Below the pieces are notes generated by a model. It ran no database searches, had not been told where the DNA came from, and saw only the letters and a program-made list of their open reading frames with translations. DNA of 24,776 nucleotides from JBOFDK01 sp051650305 (GTDB taxonomy: Bacteria; Bacillota; Clostridia; Lachnospirales; Cellulosilyticaceae). The stretch is taken from assembly GCA_051650305.1 (NCBI GenBank), contig JBOFIT010000164.1, positions 1-24,776 of the forward strand, in the 5' to 3' direction. A program made the position numbers and the translations under genes. How positions within the stretch are numbered: the first letter of the stretch is position 1; each line of letters begins with the position of its first letter. Shown piece by piece: positions 15,262 to 23,301 of the stretch.

Positions 15262-16848
15262 ATGAGAAAAGGAGCTAAGCAATCTAATAAATATAAATAT
15301 TTAGATGTATTACTATTCATTCTTTTTGGATGTACAGTATTATTAGTCAATAAGATGGTAAGTGCTGTTTATCCAGTTGAAGTATTATCTCGAAGTGCAA
15401 TAAGTCCCCGAAGTATTAAAGGGTATGTATTGACAGACCTAGTGGGAGGAGACTTAAATACCATGTCACTTATTCAGAAAAGTGCTCAGGGGATAGATAG
15501 AAAGATTGTTTTTGAACAAATGCCAGCTACACAGAGTCAGGATATTATGAATTACATAGCAGATGAAGAACAAGAGATAGAATTTATCATGGGGGGCACT
15601 TTTGACGGAAAAGAAATCTATAAATTGCAAAAATCAGGTATGATTATACCTCTTAATAAATTGATTGCAGAGCATGCACCAAACATTCAAAAGCTAATAG
15701 ATCAAGACCCTTTCTTTAAAGAAAGTATAACCCATGGGGATGGCAATATTTATACGCTACCTAAATACTATGAAATGCGTCCGTACAACGTCAATCAGTA
15801 TCTATTCATTAATGCAGAATGGTTAGAGTATCTAGGGCTTGAGATGCCTACTACCACAGAAGACTTCTATGAGGTATTAAAAGCTTTTAAAACACAAGAT
15901 CCGAATAAAAACAAGAGAGATGATGAAGTGCCGTTTAGTTTTATAGGTGGAAAGAATAGCACAGCAGCAGGCGACTTTTTAGGTGCTTTTGGTGTGCTAG
16001 AATCCAAAGAATACATTATGAAAAAAGATGGTGAGTATATATTTGTACCAACCCAAGAAGGCTATAAAGAAGGGGTGAGCTATTTAAGTAGATTATATCA
16101 AGAAGGGCTACTGGACCCAGAGATATTTACACATGATAATAACAGATATTTCTTAAAAGGCAGGCAAGAAGAAGTGACATTAGGTGCGTTTATTAGCTAC
16201 ACTGCTCAAGATATGGTAGGAGAGGAGCGGGCAGAGGTCTATACACCACTTTTACCATTAGAAGGATCACAAGGACATCGTATGTGGGGAAATAAAGGGG
16301 AACGATGCATCGAGAAGAATCAATTTATGATTACAAGTACGAGTGACCAGCCAGAAAAGATCATCCAATGGATTGATCAGTTCTTTGATCCTAATCAAGC
16401 ATTTATGTATCAATGGGGAGAACACAATCAAGAAGGGGAAGGCGTTGAAGAGGTAATGAAAAGGAGCTGGATGGAACGGTTGAAAACAGCCCCAGGACTT
16501 TATGGCCCAGGGTATATACCTAAAGAAATTTATGAGGAAGAAGGGGACAATCCAGCACAGCGATGGTTTGAAAAGCTTTATAAGCTCTATACCCCTTATT
16601 TTCATCAGCAAACCTTATGCTTGGATAAAGCCACCCCAGAAGAGATGGATCGCATTGTGGAACTCTATGCACAGATTGATAAGTATATTAGAGAAATGAA
16701 GATACGCTGGCTGCCTGGCACACGAAATATAGAAAAAGAATGGAAGAGTTATACGGAAGCATTAAAAAATATGGGGGCAGGGGAATACTTGGCGCTTTAT
16801 GAAGCCATAGATAGAAGGTGTGATCACGACAAGGAACGCTGTGAGTAA
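15262..16848 (+). CDS. Extracellular solute-binding protein (ABC transporter family 1, LplA-like)
   Basis: 528 residues. A basic N-terminus and hydrophobic segment at about 13-36 act as signal or anchor; Cys24 in LFGC is a poor lipobox, so lipid attachment is uncertain. The mature part resembles large sugar-binding proteins of Firmicutes: EIEFIMGGTFDGKEI, IIPLNKLIAEHAPNI, IYTLPKYYEMRP, FINAEWLEYLGLEMPTTTEDF, GLLDPEIF and the closing helical region. These deliver oligosaccharides to ABC permeases. No permease or ATPase gene lies beside it, so it either serves a transporter encoded elsewhere or feeds ligand to the divergent membrane AraC-type sensor. AGAGGATA lies 5-6 bases before ATG. The ligand cannot be told from the sequence. 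Confidence 0.83.
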   Translation: MRKGAKQSNKYKYLDVLLFILFGCTVLLVNKMVSAVYPVEVLSRSAISPRSIKGYVLTDLVGGDLNTMSLIQKSAQGIDRKIVFEQMPATQSQDIMNYIADEEQEIEFIMGGTFDGKEIYKLQKSGMIIPLNKLIAEHAPNIQKLIDQDPFFKESITHGDGNIYTLPKYYEMRPYNVNQYLFINAEWLEYLGLEMPTTTEDFYEVLKAFKTQDPNKNKRDDEVPFSFIGGKNSTAAGDFLGAFGVLESKEYIMKKDGEYIFVPTQEGYKEGVSYLSRLYQEGLLDPEIFTHDNNRYFLKGRQEEVTLGAFISYTAQDMVGEERAEVYTPLLPLEGSQGHRMWGNKGERCIEKNQFMITSTSDQPEKIIQWIDQFFDPNQAFMYQWGEHNQEGEGVEEVMKRSWMERLKTAPGLYGPGYIPKEIYEEEGDNPAQRWFEKLYKLYTPYFHQQTLCLDKATPEEMDRIVELYAQIDKYIREMKIRWLPGTRNIEKEWKSYTEALKNMGAGEYLALYEAIDRRCDHDKERCE

Positions 16849-16884
16849 AAGAAAGTGCTAAGCCGAGGCTTAGCACTTTCTTTT
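16847..16884. terminator. Two-way terminator between the solute-binding protein gene and luxS
   Basis: An 18-bp perfect stem (16847-16864 with 16867-16884) ends in T-runs on both strands, longer on + (16881-16885). It overlaps the solute-binding protein stop codon and ends 8 bases before the luxS stop. Confidence 0.9.
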
Positions 16885-16892
16885 TATTGGTA

Positions 16893-17372
16893 TTAATTTG
16901 GATACTGAAGGCGTTCAGGTGTGAGCTTCGTTAATGTCTCAGATAAGTAGCGTTTAGCTTCGAAGCAAGCCATAGGCAAGTTCATATCTAAGTAATTGCC
17001 ACAGTCTCTAGCAGACGCACCAGGTACTTCAGTATTAAAGTCAGACATAAAGGTAAACATTTCTGTGATGAGTGGTGCCACATCACTAGAAGAAAGATTC
17101 CCTTTTAGGATGAGATAAAAGCCTGTACGGCATCCCATTGGCCCAAAATAAATAATGTCATCGGCAAAGGTTGGATGATTGCGTAAAAAAGTAGCGCCAA
17201 GATGCTCTAAAGTGTGGATCTCAGCAGTACCTAATACAGGTTCTTTATTAGGCGCTTTCATACGTAAGTCGTAAGTTGTAAGTGAGTGCTCACCAAGGCT
17301 ATCAACACGTGAGATATAAATGCCTGGTAATAAATCAAGGTGGTTAACAGTAAAACTAGCAATTTTCTTCAT
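16893..17372 (-). CDS. luxS: S-ribosylhomocysteine lyase (autoinducer-2 synthesis)
   Basis: 159 residues, typical for LuxS. It splits S-ribosylhomocysteine into homocysteine and DPD, the precursor of autoinducer 2, in the activated methyl cycle. The metal ligands are His53 and His57 in EIHTLEHLGA and Cys124 in SARDCGNYLD; the HxxEH Glu56 and Cys81 in PMGCRTGFY are the catalytic pair. The frame runs up to 17405, but GAGGAG lies 7 bases before ATG 17372, giving the usual MKKIASFTVNH start; ATG 17375 is only 4 bases away and less likely. It stands alone with its own promoter; the pfs/mtnN nucleosidase that supplies the substrate is not here. Confidence 0.95.
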   Translation of the reverse strand: MKKIASFTVNHLDLLPGIYISRVDSLGEHSLTTYDLRMKAPNKEPVLGTAEIHTLEHLGATFLRNHPTFADDIIYFGPMGCRTGFYLILKGNLSSSDVAPLITEMFTFMSDFNTEVPGASARDCGNYLDMNLPMACFEAKRYLSETLTKLTPERLQYPN

Positions 17373-17417
17373 CATCAAACTCCTCATCTTTTTTATATAA
17401 GTCATTAAGTTATTATC

Positions 17418-17446
17418 ACTATACTAAATAGCAGAAGGATTGTAAA
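17418..17446 (-). promoter_or_regulatory. Sigma-A promoter of luxS
   Basis: On the minus strand, -35 TTTACA (17441-17446), 17 bases, -10 TATAGT (17418-17423). The leader of about 38 bases carries no riboswitch. Confidence 0.7.
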
Positions 17447-17459
17447 GTGAGGGGCGTAT

Positions 17460-17510
17460 AAAGCATACTTTCCCTTGATTTTCAAGCGATGCTTTGATAA
17501 CATGAAAGTA
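17460..17510 (+). promoter_or_regulatory. Hairpin-forming region upstream of trpS
   Basis: An inner hairpin, CTTGA (17474-17478) with TCAAG (17482-17486), can be closed by either of two overlapping outer stems: AAAGCAT (17460-17466) with ATGCTTT (17489-17495), or TACTTTC (17466-17472) with GAAAGTA (17504-17510). It may be an operator or part of a leader. The trpS promoter is unclear; TTGATT (17475-17480), 17 bases, TAACAT (17498-17503) is a weak candidate. The T-box signature is absent. Confidence 0.3.
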
Positions 17511-17552
17511 AGAGCATTAGATGACAAATGATAGAAAATAAAGAGGTGCGAG

Positions 17553-18560
17553 ATGAATAACGAGAAAAAGACCATTTTTAGTGGGATGCAGCCATCGGGA
17601 ACGATTACTTTAGGGAATTATTTAGGGGCATTAAAAAACTGGACACAACTTCAAGATGAGTATAACTGTCTTTATTGTATAGTAGATATGCATGCGATTA
17701 CAGTAAGACAAGACCCAGCAACACTCAGAAAAAATGCACGTAATTTACTTATGCAATATATTGCGGCAGGTTTAGATCCAGAGAAAAACACAATCTACTA
17801 CCAATCACACGTATCAGGACATGCAGAACTAGCATGGATTCTTAATTGCTATACTTATATGGGTGAGCTAAGTCGTATGACTCAATTTAAAGAAAAATCT
17901 CAAAAGCATGGGGAAAATATTAATGCAGGGTTATTTACTTACCCAGCACTTATGGCAGCAGATATCTTACTTTTCCAAGCAGACTTAGTACCAGTAGGGG
18001 CTGACCAAAAGCAGCATTTAGAGCTTGCTCGTGACATTGCTGCAAGGTTCAATGGTATTTATAGTGATACCTTTACGATTCCAGAGCCATATATTGCAAA
18101 GACAGGTGCAAAGATTATGAGCTTACAAGAGCCAACGAAGAAGATGTCAAAGTCAGATGAAGATATGAACGCAAGCATTTCACTTATTGACGATCCAGAT
18201 ACGATCATGCGTAAGTTTAAGCGTGCAGTGACAGATTCAGATGCACTCGTACGTTTTGATGAAGAAAGTAAGCCTGGTATCAGTAACTTAATGACAATCT
18301 ACAGCGCCATTACTGGAGAAACCATGGATGCCATCACAAATGAGTTTGAAGGTAAGGGCTATGGAGACTTTAAGATACGTGTAGGGGAAGCGGTAGTAGA
18401 GGAACTACGTCCACTTCAACAACGTTTCAAAGAGCTTAGCCAAGATAAGGCGTATATTGATGGAATCATCAAAGCCAATGCAGAGACAGCAAACTACCTT
18501 GCGACAAAGACATTACGCAAGGTACAGAAAAAAGTAGGATTTCCACCAGTTGTAAGATAA
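17553..18560 (+). CDS. trpS: Tryptophanyl-tRNA synthetase
   Basis: 335 residues, the length of bacterial TrpRS. It charges tRNA-Trp using ATP. The class I HIGH-type motif appears as PSGTITLGN (residues 14-22) and the KMSKS loop is intact (197-201). Other family blocks are CIVDMHAIT, YQSHVSGHAELAWIL, FTYPALMAADILLF and PVGADQKQHLELARDIA. AGAGGTG lies 6 bases before ATG. It is a single-gene unit, with luxS divergent upstream and a strong terminator straight after the stop. The 147-base upstream region has hairpins but no T-box, which is a common control of this gene in other Firmicutes. Confidence 0.96.
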   Translation: MNNEKKTIFSGMQPSGTITLGNYLGALKNWTQLQDEYNCLYCIVDMHAITVRQDPATLRKNARNLLMQYIAAGLDPEKNTIYYQSHVSGHAELAWILNCYTYMGELSRMTQFKEKSQKHGENINAGLFTYPALMAADILLFQADLVPVGADQKQHLELARDIAARFNGIYSDTFTIPEPYIAKTGAKIMSLQEPTKKMSKSDEDMNASISLIDDPDTIMRKFKRAVTDSDALVRFDEESKPGISNLMTIYSAITGETMDAITNEFEGKGYGDFKIRVGEAVVEELRPLQQRFKELSQDKAYIDGIIKANAETANYLATKTLRKVQKKVGFPPVVR

Positions 18561-18561
18561 A

Positions 18562-18611
18562 ACAAAACACAAGGGACCATTGTAATCGTGCAATGGTCCC
18601 TTGTGTTTTGT
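18562..18611. terminator. Long terminator hairpin after trpS
   Basis: A perfect 21-bp stem (18562-18582 with 18591-18611) with an 8-base loop starts one base after the trpS stop. The T-rich end lies within the stem on +; on - the hairpin is followed by TTTATC, so it can also stop transcripts from the yitT side. Confidence 0.85.
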
Positions 18612-18706
18612 GGCATAACCTACGTAAAAAAGTTCCTTTATTCCAGAAAAGGTCGTATACACTCCAACATTTCTTCCATAAAGGACGTTTTTACTGTGTA
18701 ATAAGT

Positions 18707-18734
18707 AAAGACATGGAATATGGCATGTCTTTTT
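18707..18734. terminator. Hairpin at the end of the YitT-family gene
   Basis: AAAGACATG (18707-18715) pairs with CATGTCTTT (18724-18732), a 9-bp stem, 4 bases past the minus-strand stop. The better T-run (18730-18734) is on +; on - the tail TTTACTTATTA is weaker. The stretch 18612-18706 between the two hairpins holds a further 8-bp inverted repeat (18634-18641 with 18678-18685) and no gene. Confidence 0.6.
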
Positions 18735-18738
18735 GGAG

Positions 18739-19599
18739 TTAGACAGAATCCGAATGTATAAAGCCTCGCCCTTGCCCAAAGACTTGGGAAGTAGGAGATA
18801 CCGTTACAAAAGCATGTTTGTCATAGAGAGAAACGATGTGACGTGCTTTGGCCACTTCACGCATACTGATGGTGGTATAGAGGATGTACTTGGAACTTTG
18901 TGTGTAAGCCCCTTCAGCAGGGATGATGGTGACACCGCGATGAATGTCATGCATAATGTGCTGAGCGATTGGAGTGTAGTGCTCTAAGTCTGTAACGATA
19001 AATAAAGTACGCTTGTAGTTGAGACCATCTACCACAAAGTTGGTGACACGACTGCCGATAAACATTGTAGCAAGGGTAAGGAGTGACAGGTCGATACCGA
19101 AGAAGTAGATAGAAAAGAGAATGATGATACCGTTGATGAGAAGGCCAACAGTAGCCATACTGATGGAAAAGCGGTCATAGATAATTTTACAGATGATATC
19201 GGAGCCACCTGTTGAACCATCACCACGGAAGATGATACCATTGCCAAGTCCAGTCAAGACACCACCTAAGATGATGACAGAGAGCGGCTCAGAAGTAGTG
19301 ATTACAAAGCCACTGGTTAATTGAAGCCAAAAAGAAAGCATAAGCATGCCAAAAAGGCTAAAAATAATAAAGTGTTTCTTTAGGAAAAAAAGTGCGATGA
19401 TAAATAAAGGGATGTTGAGTATGATAATAAGTAGGCTCACTTTCCAGTCAAATAAAAAATAAAGAAAGTTAGCAACCCCAGTGATACCACCACTTAGGAG
19501 GCGATTGGGTATGAGAACGCCGTTGGTTGAAAGTGCAAGGAGAAACGTACCGACCATAATAAAAAGAATGCGTTTTAAATCTAATTTATGATGTGTCAT
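18739..19599 (-). CDS. YitT-family membrane protein (DUF161 with C-terminal DUF2179)
   Basis: 286 residues. The first 190 or so hold five or six membrane helices with the family blocks FLLALSTNGVLIPNRLLSGG, GGVLTGLGNGIIFRGDGSTGG and SDIICKIIYDRFS. The last 80 (about 205-286) form the soluble DUF2179 domain, including RGVTIIPAEGAYTQSSK and AFVTVSPTSQVFGQGRGF. The family is widespread in Firmicutes; a transport role is often suggested but the substrate is unknown. AGAGGT lies 7 bases before ATG 19599. It is a single-gene unit, convergent with trpS and divergent from the PHP phosphoesterase gene. Confidence 0.9.
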   Translation of the reverse strand: MTHHKLDLKRILFIMVGTFLLALSTNGVLIPNRLLSGGITGVANFLYFLFDWKVSLLIIILNIPLFIIALFFLKKHFIIFSLFGMLMLSFWLQLTSGFVITTSEPLSVIILGGVLTGLGNGIIFRGDGSTGGSDIICKIIYDRFSISMATVGLLINGIIILFSIYFFGIDLSLLTLATMFIGSRVTNFVVDGLNYKRTLFIVTDLEHYTPIAQHIMHDIHRGVTIIPAEGAYTQSSKYILYTTISMREVAKARHIVSLYDKHAFVTVSPTSQVFGQGRGFIHSDSV

Positions 19600-19638
19600 A
19601 GGATTTACCTCTTTGAAAAGATTAAGATATCATATACA

Positions 19639-19668
19639 ATTATAAAGTAAAAGATGGCCAAAGAACAA
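19639..19668 (-). promoter_or_regulatory. Probable promoter of the YitT-family gene
   Basis: On the minus strand, -35 TTGTTC (19663-19668), 18 bases, -10 TATAAT (19639-19644). The -10 is perfect, the -35 moderate. Confidence 0.5.
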
Positions 19669-19679
19669 GTAGAAGGGCC

Positions 19680-19708
19680 TTAAAAAGATAGTCTAAACAG
19701 TGTATACT
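19680..19708 (+). promoter_or_regulatory. Probable promoter of the PHP phosphoesterase gene
   Basis: -35 TTAAAA (19680-19685), 17 bases, -10 TATACT (19703-19708). The transcript would begin near 19715, about 23 bases before the chosen start. Confidence 0.5.
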
Positions 19709-19737
19709 GACATTATAAAAAGAATTAGGTGATGAGG

Positions 19738-20454
19738 ATGAAATTTTTAACAGATATGCATATCCACACAGTTGCAAGTGGACATGCTTACAGTACTATT
19801 GATGAAATTGCAAGAGAAGCAAGTAAGAAAGGTCTAGAACTTATAGCGATTACAGATCATAGCCCAGGTATGCCAGGAGGCCCACATGAATACCATTTTC
19901 ATAATTTTGGCATCGTACCAAAGGAGCTTTATGGTGTACGCATCTTAAAAGGTATCGAAGCCAATATCATTGACTTTGAAGGTGGCGTTGATTTTAATCA
20001 AGAAATGATTAAGCCACTGGATGTGGTCATTGCGAGCTTCCATCCACCATGTATCTCATTTGCAGATGAGAAGACTTGTACGAGAGGGTTCATTCGTGCA
20101 ATGGAAAACCCACATGTGCATATCATAGGACATCCAGGAGATGCACGTTATCCTTTCGATCACGAGGCAATTGTACGTGCATCGAAAGAGACAGGGACAC
20201 TCCTAGAAATTAATAATGCTTCTCTAAGACCAGGCGGTTTTAGACCGGGCGTTCGAGAGAATCTTATAGAGATGCTAAAGTACTGTAATCAAATGGATGT
20301 ACCAGTCATTGCAAATACAGATGCACATATAGCATACCAAGTAGGGGAGTTTAAGGAAACCTTAGCATTCTTAGAAGAAATCCAATTCCCAGAAACACTC
20401 ATACTGAATCTTCAACCTCAAAAAGTGCTACAATTAATCGGCTATACAGATTGA
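19738..20454 (+). CDS. PHP-domain phosphoesterase, YcdX-like
   Basis: 238 residues. The metal-binding histidines and acids of the PHP domain are all present: DMHIHTVASGHAY (His8, His10), ITDHSPG, GIEANI, ASFHPPC, HIIGHPGD and NTDAHIAYQ. The match is to the single-domain YcdX phosphatase group with a trinuclear zinc site, not to histidinol phosphatase or DNA polymerase; the natural substrate is not known. Three starts compete: GTG 19729, ATG 19732 and ATG 19738. AGGTGAT at 19727-19733, which pairs with the very end of 16S rRNA, is best placed for 19738. The stop codon overlaps the -35 box of the following yerC-like gene. Confidence 0.88.
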   Translation: MKFLTDMHIHTVASGHAYSTIDEIAREASKKGLELIAITDHSPGMPGGPHEYHFHNFGIVPKELYGVRILKGIEANIIDFEGGVDFNQEMIKPLDVVIASFHPPCISFADEKTCTRGFIRAMENPHVHIIGHPGDARYPFDHEAIVRASKETGTLLEINNASLRPGGFRPGVRENLIEMLKYCNQMDVPVIANTDAHIAYQVGEFKETLAFLEEIQFPETLILNLQPQKVLQLIGYTD

Positions 20455-20479
20455 AATCTCTTGTTTAATACTGTAAAAT
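20451..20479 (+). promoter_or_regulatory. Promoter of the yerC-like gene
   Basis: -35 TTGAAA (20451-20456), 17 bases, -10 TAAAAT (20474-20479). The -35 overlaps the stop codon of the PHP gene. Confidence 0.6.
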
Positions 20480-20517
20480 GGTAAAGTATAGTAACAGAGG
20501 ATGAGGAGTGAAGGGGT

Positions 20518-20805
20518 ATGAACCCAAAAATCAAGGACGAGATGACCGACAGCTTGTTTGATGCGATGTTAAAGCTAGAAACAAGAGAAGAATGTTATGC
20601 TTTTTTTGAAGATATATGTACCATTAATGAGATTAAATCTCTGGCACAGCGCCTAGAGGTTGCTAAATTACTAGAACAAAAAGTAACGTATACAGATATC
20701 CAGCACAAGACTGGAGCATCTACGGCTACCATTAGTCGTGTCAATCGCTGCCTAAGTTATGGTAGTGATGGCTATAAACTTATTTTAGAAAGAATTAAAG
20801 AATAA
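20518..20805 (+). CDS. TrpR-like YerC/YecD-family DNA-binding protein
   Basis: 95 residues, all helical, of the TrpR/YerC/YecD family (a TrpR-fold helix-turn-helix). Key blocks are FFEDICTINEIKSLAQRLEV and the DNA-binding part VTYTDIQHKTGASTATISRV, then RCLSYGSDGYKLIL. It likely acts as a dimeric regulator; the ligand and targets are unknown, and the TrpR resemblance does not by itself imply tryptophan control. AGGAG at 20504-20508 lies 9 bases before ATG. In Bacillus subtilis yerC lies in the same neighbourhood as pcrA and ligA, as here, so the synteny is old. A terminator overlaps its stop and separates it from pcrA. Confidence 0.9.
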   Translation: MNPKIKDEMTDSLFDAMLKLETREECYAFFEDICTINEIKSLAQRLEVAKLLEQKVTYTDIQHKTGASTATISRVNRCLSYGSDGYKLILERIKE

Positions 20806-20831
20806 AACAGCTTTCGAGCTGTTTTATTTTT
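20801..20831 (+). terminator. Terminator between the yerC-like gene and pcrA
   Basis: A 12-bp perfect stem (20801-20812 with 20817-20828) closed by the stable TTCG tetraloop is followed by a T-run (20827-20831). It covers the stop codon and ends 26 bases before pcrA. No promoter is visible in that gap, so pcrA probably depends on readthrough. Confidence 0.85.
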
Positions 20832-20857
20832 ATCACAAATAAAGGAGCGTTTGGAAA

Positions 20858-23206
20858 ATGGATTTTACAACAGGACTTAATCCTATGCAAAAAGAAGCGG
20901 TCATTCAAACTGATGGTCCGCTACTGGTATTAGCAGGTGCAGGCTCAGGAAAGACACGCGTACTGACACATCGTATTGCCCACCTTATTGAAAATCAAAA
21001 AGTAGCCCCATGGTCTATTTTGGCTATTACCTTTACAAACAAGGCAGCGGCTGAGATGAGAGAGAGGGTAGGACACCTAATAGGCGATAACCTAGCTAAA
21101 GATATGTGGATTAGTACATTCCATGCCATGTGTGTGCGTATCTTAAGACGCAATGGGGAACGCTTAGGCTATGGGAAGTATTTCACCATCTATGATACGA
21201 CAGATCAGAAAGCCCTTATAAAAGAGATTCTCAAAAACTTAAATATCAATGAAAAGAACTTTCCACCAGCTCAAATTCTAGGAACCATCAGTTCACAGAA
21301 GAATACACTCATGACACCAGAAGAATACGCTAATAGTGTGGGTGATGACTACCGCGGAAAAACCATTGCAAAAGTCTATGCACACTACCAGCAGAAGCTT
21401 AAAGAAAACAATGCTATGGACTTTGATGATTTACTACTTAATACATGTTTGCTTTTCAGAGACCATAAAGATGTATTAGCTTTCTACCAAGATAAGTTCC
21501 GTTATATTTTGGTAGATGAGTATCAAGATACCAATGGTGTACAGTATCAGCTCGTACAACTTTTAGCGAAGAAATATCAAAACCTATGTGTAGTAGGGGA
21601 CGATGACCAGTCTATCTATGGTTGGCGTGGCGCGGATATCCGCAATATCTTAGACTTTGAAAGAGACTTTAATAACGCACGTGTTATTAAACTTGAGCAA
21701 AACTATCGTTCAACAAAGACGATTCTAGATGCAGCCAATGAAGTGGTGGCACATAATGCAGGTAGAAAAGCAAAAAAACTTTGGACAGATAATGAAGAAG
21801 GCGATGTGATTACTGTTCTAGAGTTAGATAATGAGTACAGAGAAGCAGATGCTATTTCAGAGCTTATCGTAAGAGGCATTGAGATGGGCGAACGTGAATA
21901 CAAGGATTATGCTATTCTTTATCGTACCAATGCACAGTCTCGTGTACTCGAGGAAAAGATGATTCGTAATGATATTCCTTATAGACTGCTAGGTGGTACA
22001 CGTTTCTACGAGCGTAAAGAAATCAAGGATTTAATTGCCTACCTACGTACCATTGCGAACGTGAAGGATGATGTATCCTTAAAACGTATCATCAATGTAC
22101 CAAGAAGAGGAATCGGTAACGCAAGTATCGATAATATTACAGCTTATGCATACAATCAGCAACTGGACTTTTATGAAGTATGTCATCTCACAAAAGAGAT
22201 GGGAGTACTGGGCAATGCAGCAGCGACTAAAGTACTTTCTTTCGTTTATATGATAGAAAGTCTAAGAGCTATTGCACAAAGTGGAGATGTACAAGCGTTA
22301 CTTGAAGCTGTCATTGAACAGACGGATTATAGAAACTACATCAAGCAATCAGAAGGGGAAGATGCGGCAGACCGTATCGCCAACATCGAAGAACTTGTAT
22401 CAAAAGCAGCTACCTTTATGAGAAACACAGAAGAGCCTAGCTTAGAGAAATTCTTAGAAGACATTGCTCTTGTTGCAGATGTAGATAACTACGATGAAGA
22501 AAGTAATTCAGTGGTGCTTATGACACTTCATAGTGCCAAAGGTCTAGAGTTCCCAGTCGTATTCATTCCGGGTGTGGAAGAAGGCCTTTTCCCAAGTTAT
22601 ATGAGTATGACAGATGGAGATGATAAAGTAGAAGAAGAGCGTCGCCTATGCTACGTAGGGATCACAAGAGCAAGAGAAAAACTCTACATGCTTTATGCGG
22701 GGCAACGTACAGTATTTGGTAGAACCCAAAGTACCATCAAATCCCGCTTCCTAAAAGAATTACCAGCACGCCTTACAAACTTAAAAGCATTAGAGAATGG
22801 GCAGGGAAGCATGGTGGGACGTGGCATGAACATCCAACAAAAGCCAACACTTGGAAGACCAACGCCTACTCCACAACCAGGTTTTACCCCACAGATGTCA
22901 TCAGGAACGATGCGATTAAATACTGCAAGGACGAACCCATTATCACCTTTTAGCAGAGAGGGGATCGGTAGCACACAATCTAGACCTACAGTGCCATTTG
23001 GACAAAAGCAGCCTACTAAGATTGAAAATTTACCAAAGGTAGAAGAAGACTTCTATGCAGGGGATATGATTAAGCATAAAATGTTTGGTGAAGGCACGAT
23101 TACAAAGGTAGATCACACTGAAGACGATGTGTTTGTAACCATCGATTTTAATCGAGGAATGACGAAAAAACTCAGTGTAAGGTTTGCCAAACTGCAAAAA
23201 ATGTAA
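20858..23206 (+). CDS. pcrA: ATP-dependent DNA helicase PcrA (UvrD/Rep superfamily 1)
   Basis: 782 residues, a 3'-to-5' helicase for repair, plasmid replication and clearing of proteins from DNA. Motifs in order: Walker A AGAGSGKT (about 26-33), Ia AITFTNKAAAEMRER, II ILVDEYQDTN, III GDDDQSIYGWRGAD, IV LEQNYRST, V MTLHSAKGLEFP, and VI RRLCYVGITRAREKL with the arginine finger. A flexible linker rich in Pro, Thr, Gln and Arg (about 650-735) leads to a C-terminal Tudor-like domain (GDMIKHKMFGEGTITKV) that in PcrA binds RNA polymerase. AAAGGAG lies 10 bases before ATG. PcrA is preferred over Rep or UvrD because of the phylum and the ligA neighbour. Confidence 0.96.
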   Translation: MDFTTGLNPMQKEAVIQTDGPLLVLAGAGSGKTRVLTHRIAHLIENQKVAPWSILAITFTNKAAAEMRERVGHLIGDNLAKDMWISTFHAMCVRILRRNGERLGYGKYFTIYDTTDQKALIKEILKNLNINEKNFPPAQILGTISSQKNTLMTPEEYANSVGDDYRGKTIAKVYAHYQQKLKENNAMDFDDLLLNTCLLFRDHKDVLAFYQDKFRYILVDEYQDTNGVQYQLVQLLAKKYQNLCVVGDDDQSIYGWRGADIRNILDFERDFNNARVIKLEQNYRSTKTILDAANEVVAHNAGRKAKKLWTDNEEGDVITVLELDNEYREADAISELIVRGIEMGEREYKDYAILYRTNAQSRVLEEKMIRNDIPYRLLGGTRFYERKEIKDLIAYLRTIANVKDDVSLKRIINVPRRGIGNASIDNITAYAYNQQLDFYEVCHLTKEMGVLGNAAATKVLSFVYMIESLRAIAQSGDVQALLEAVIEQTDYRNYIKQSEGEDAADRIANIEELVSKAATFMRNTEEPSLEKFLEDIALVADVDNYDEESNSVVLMTLHSAKGLEFPVVFIPGVEEGLFPSYMSMTDGDDKVEEERRLCYVGITRAREKLYMLYAGQRTVFGRTQSTIKSRFLKELPARLTNLKALENGQGSMVGRGMNIQQKPTLGRPTPTPQPGFTPQMSSGTMRLNTARTNPLSPFSREGIGSTQSRPTVPFGQKQPTKIENLPKVEEDFYAGDMIKHKMFGEGTITKVDHTEDDVFVTIDFNRGMTKKLSVRFAKLQKM

Positions 23207-23232
23207 AAAAGTCAGAAAATTTAAAAAAACAC

Positions 23233-23261
23233 TTGATGGGATTTATTGGAAGTGCTAAAAT
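23233..23261 (+). promoter_or_regulatory. Promoter of the small acidic protein gene
   Basis: -35 TTGATG (23233-23238), 17 bases, -10 TAAAAT (23256-23261). So this small gene is expressed on its own and not only from pcrA. Confidence 0.65.
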
Positions 23262-23301
23262 AAAATCAAAAACATTTGCACGTTTCGATGGAGGGATTTA
23301 A

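Noticed and set aside
15331..15335. Lipobox (LFGC, Cys24) in the solute-binding protein
   Set aside because: Phe at -2 is not canonical and the hydrophobic stretch continues past the cysteine, so a plain anchor or signal peptide is as likely. Lipid attachment is left open and not annotated.
17406..17552. T-box leader for trpS
   Set aside because: The region is only 147 bases long and lacks the conserved T-box sequence and an antiterminator/terminator pair.
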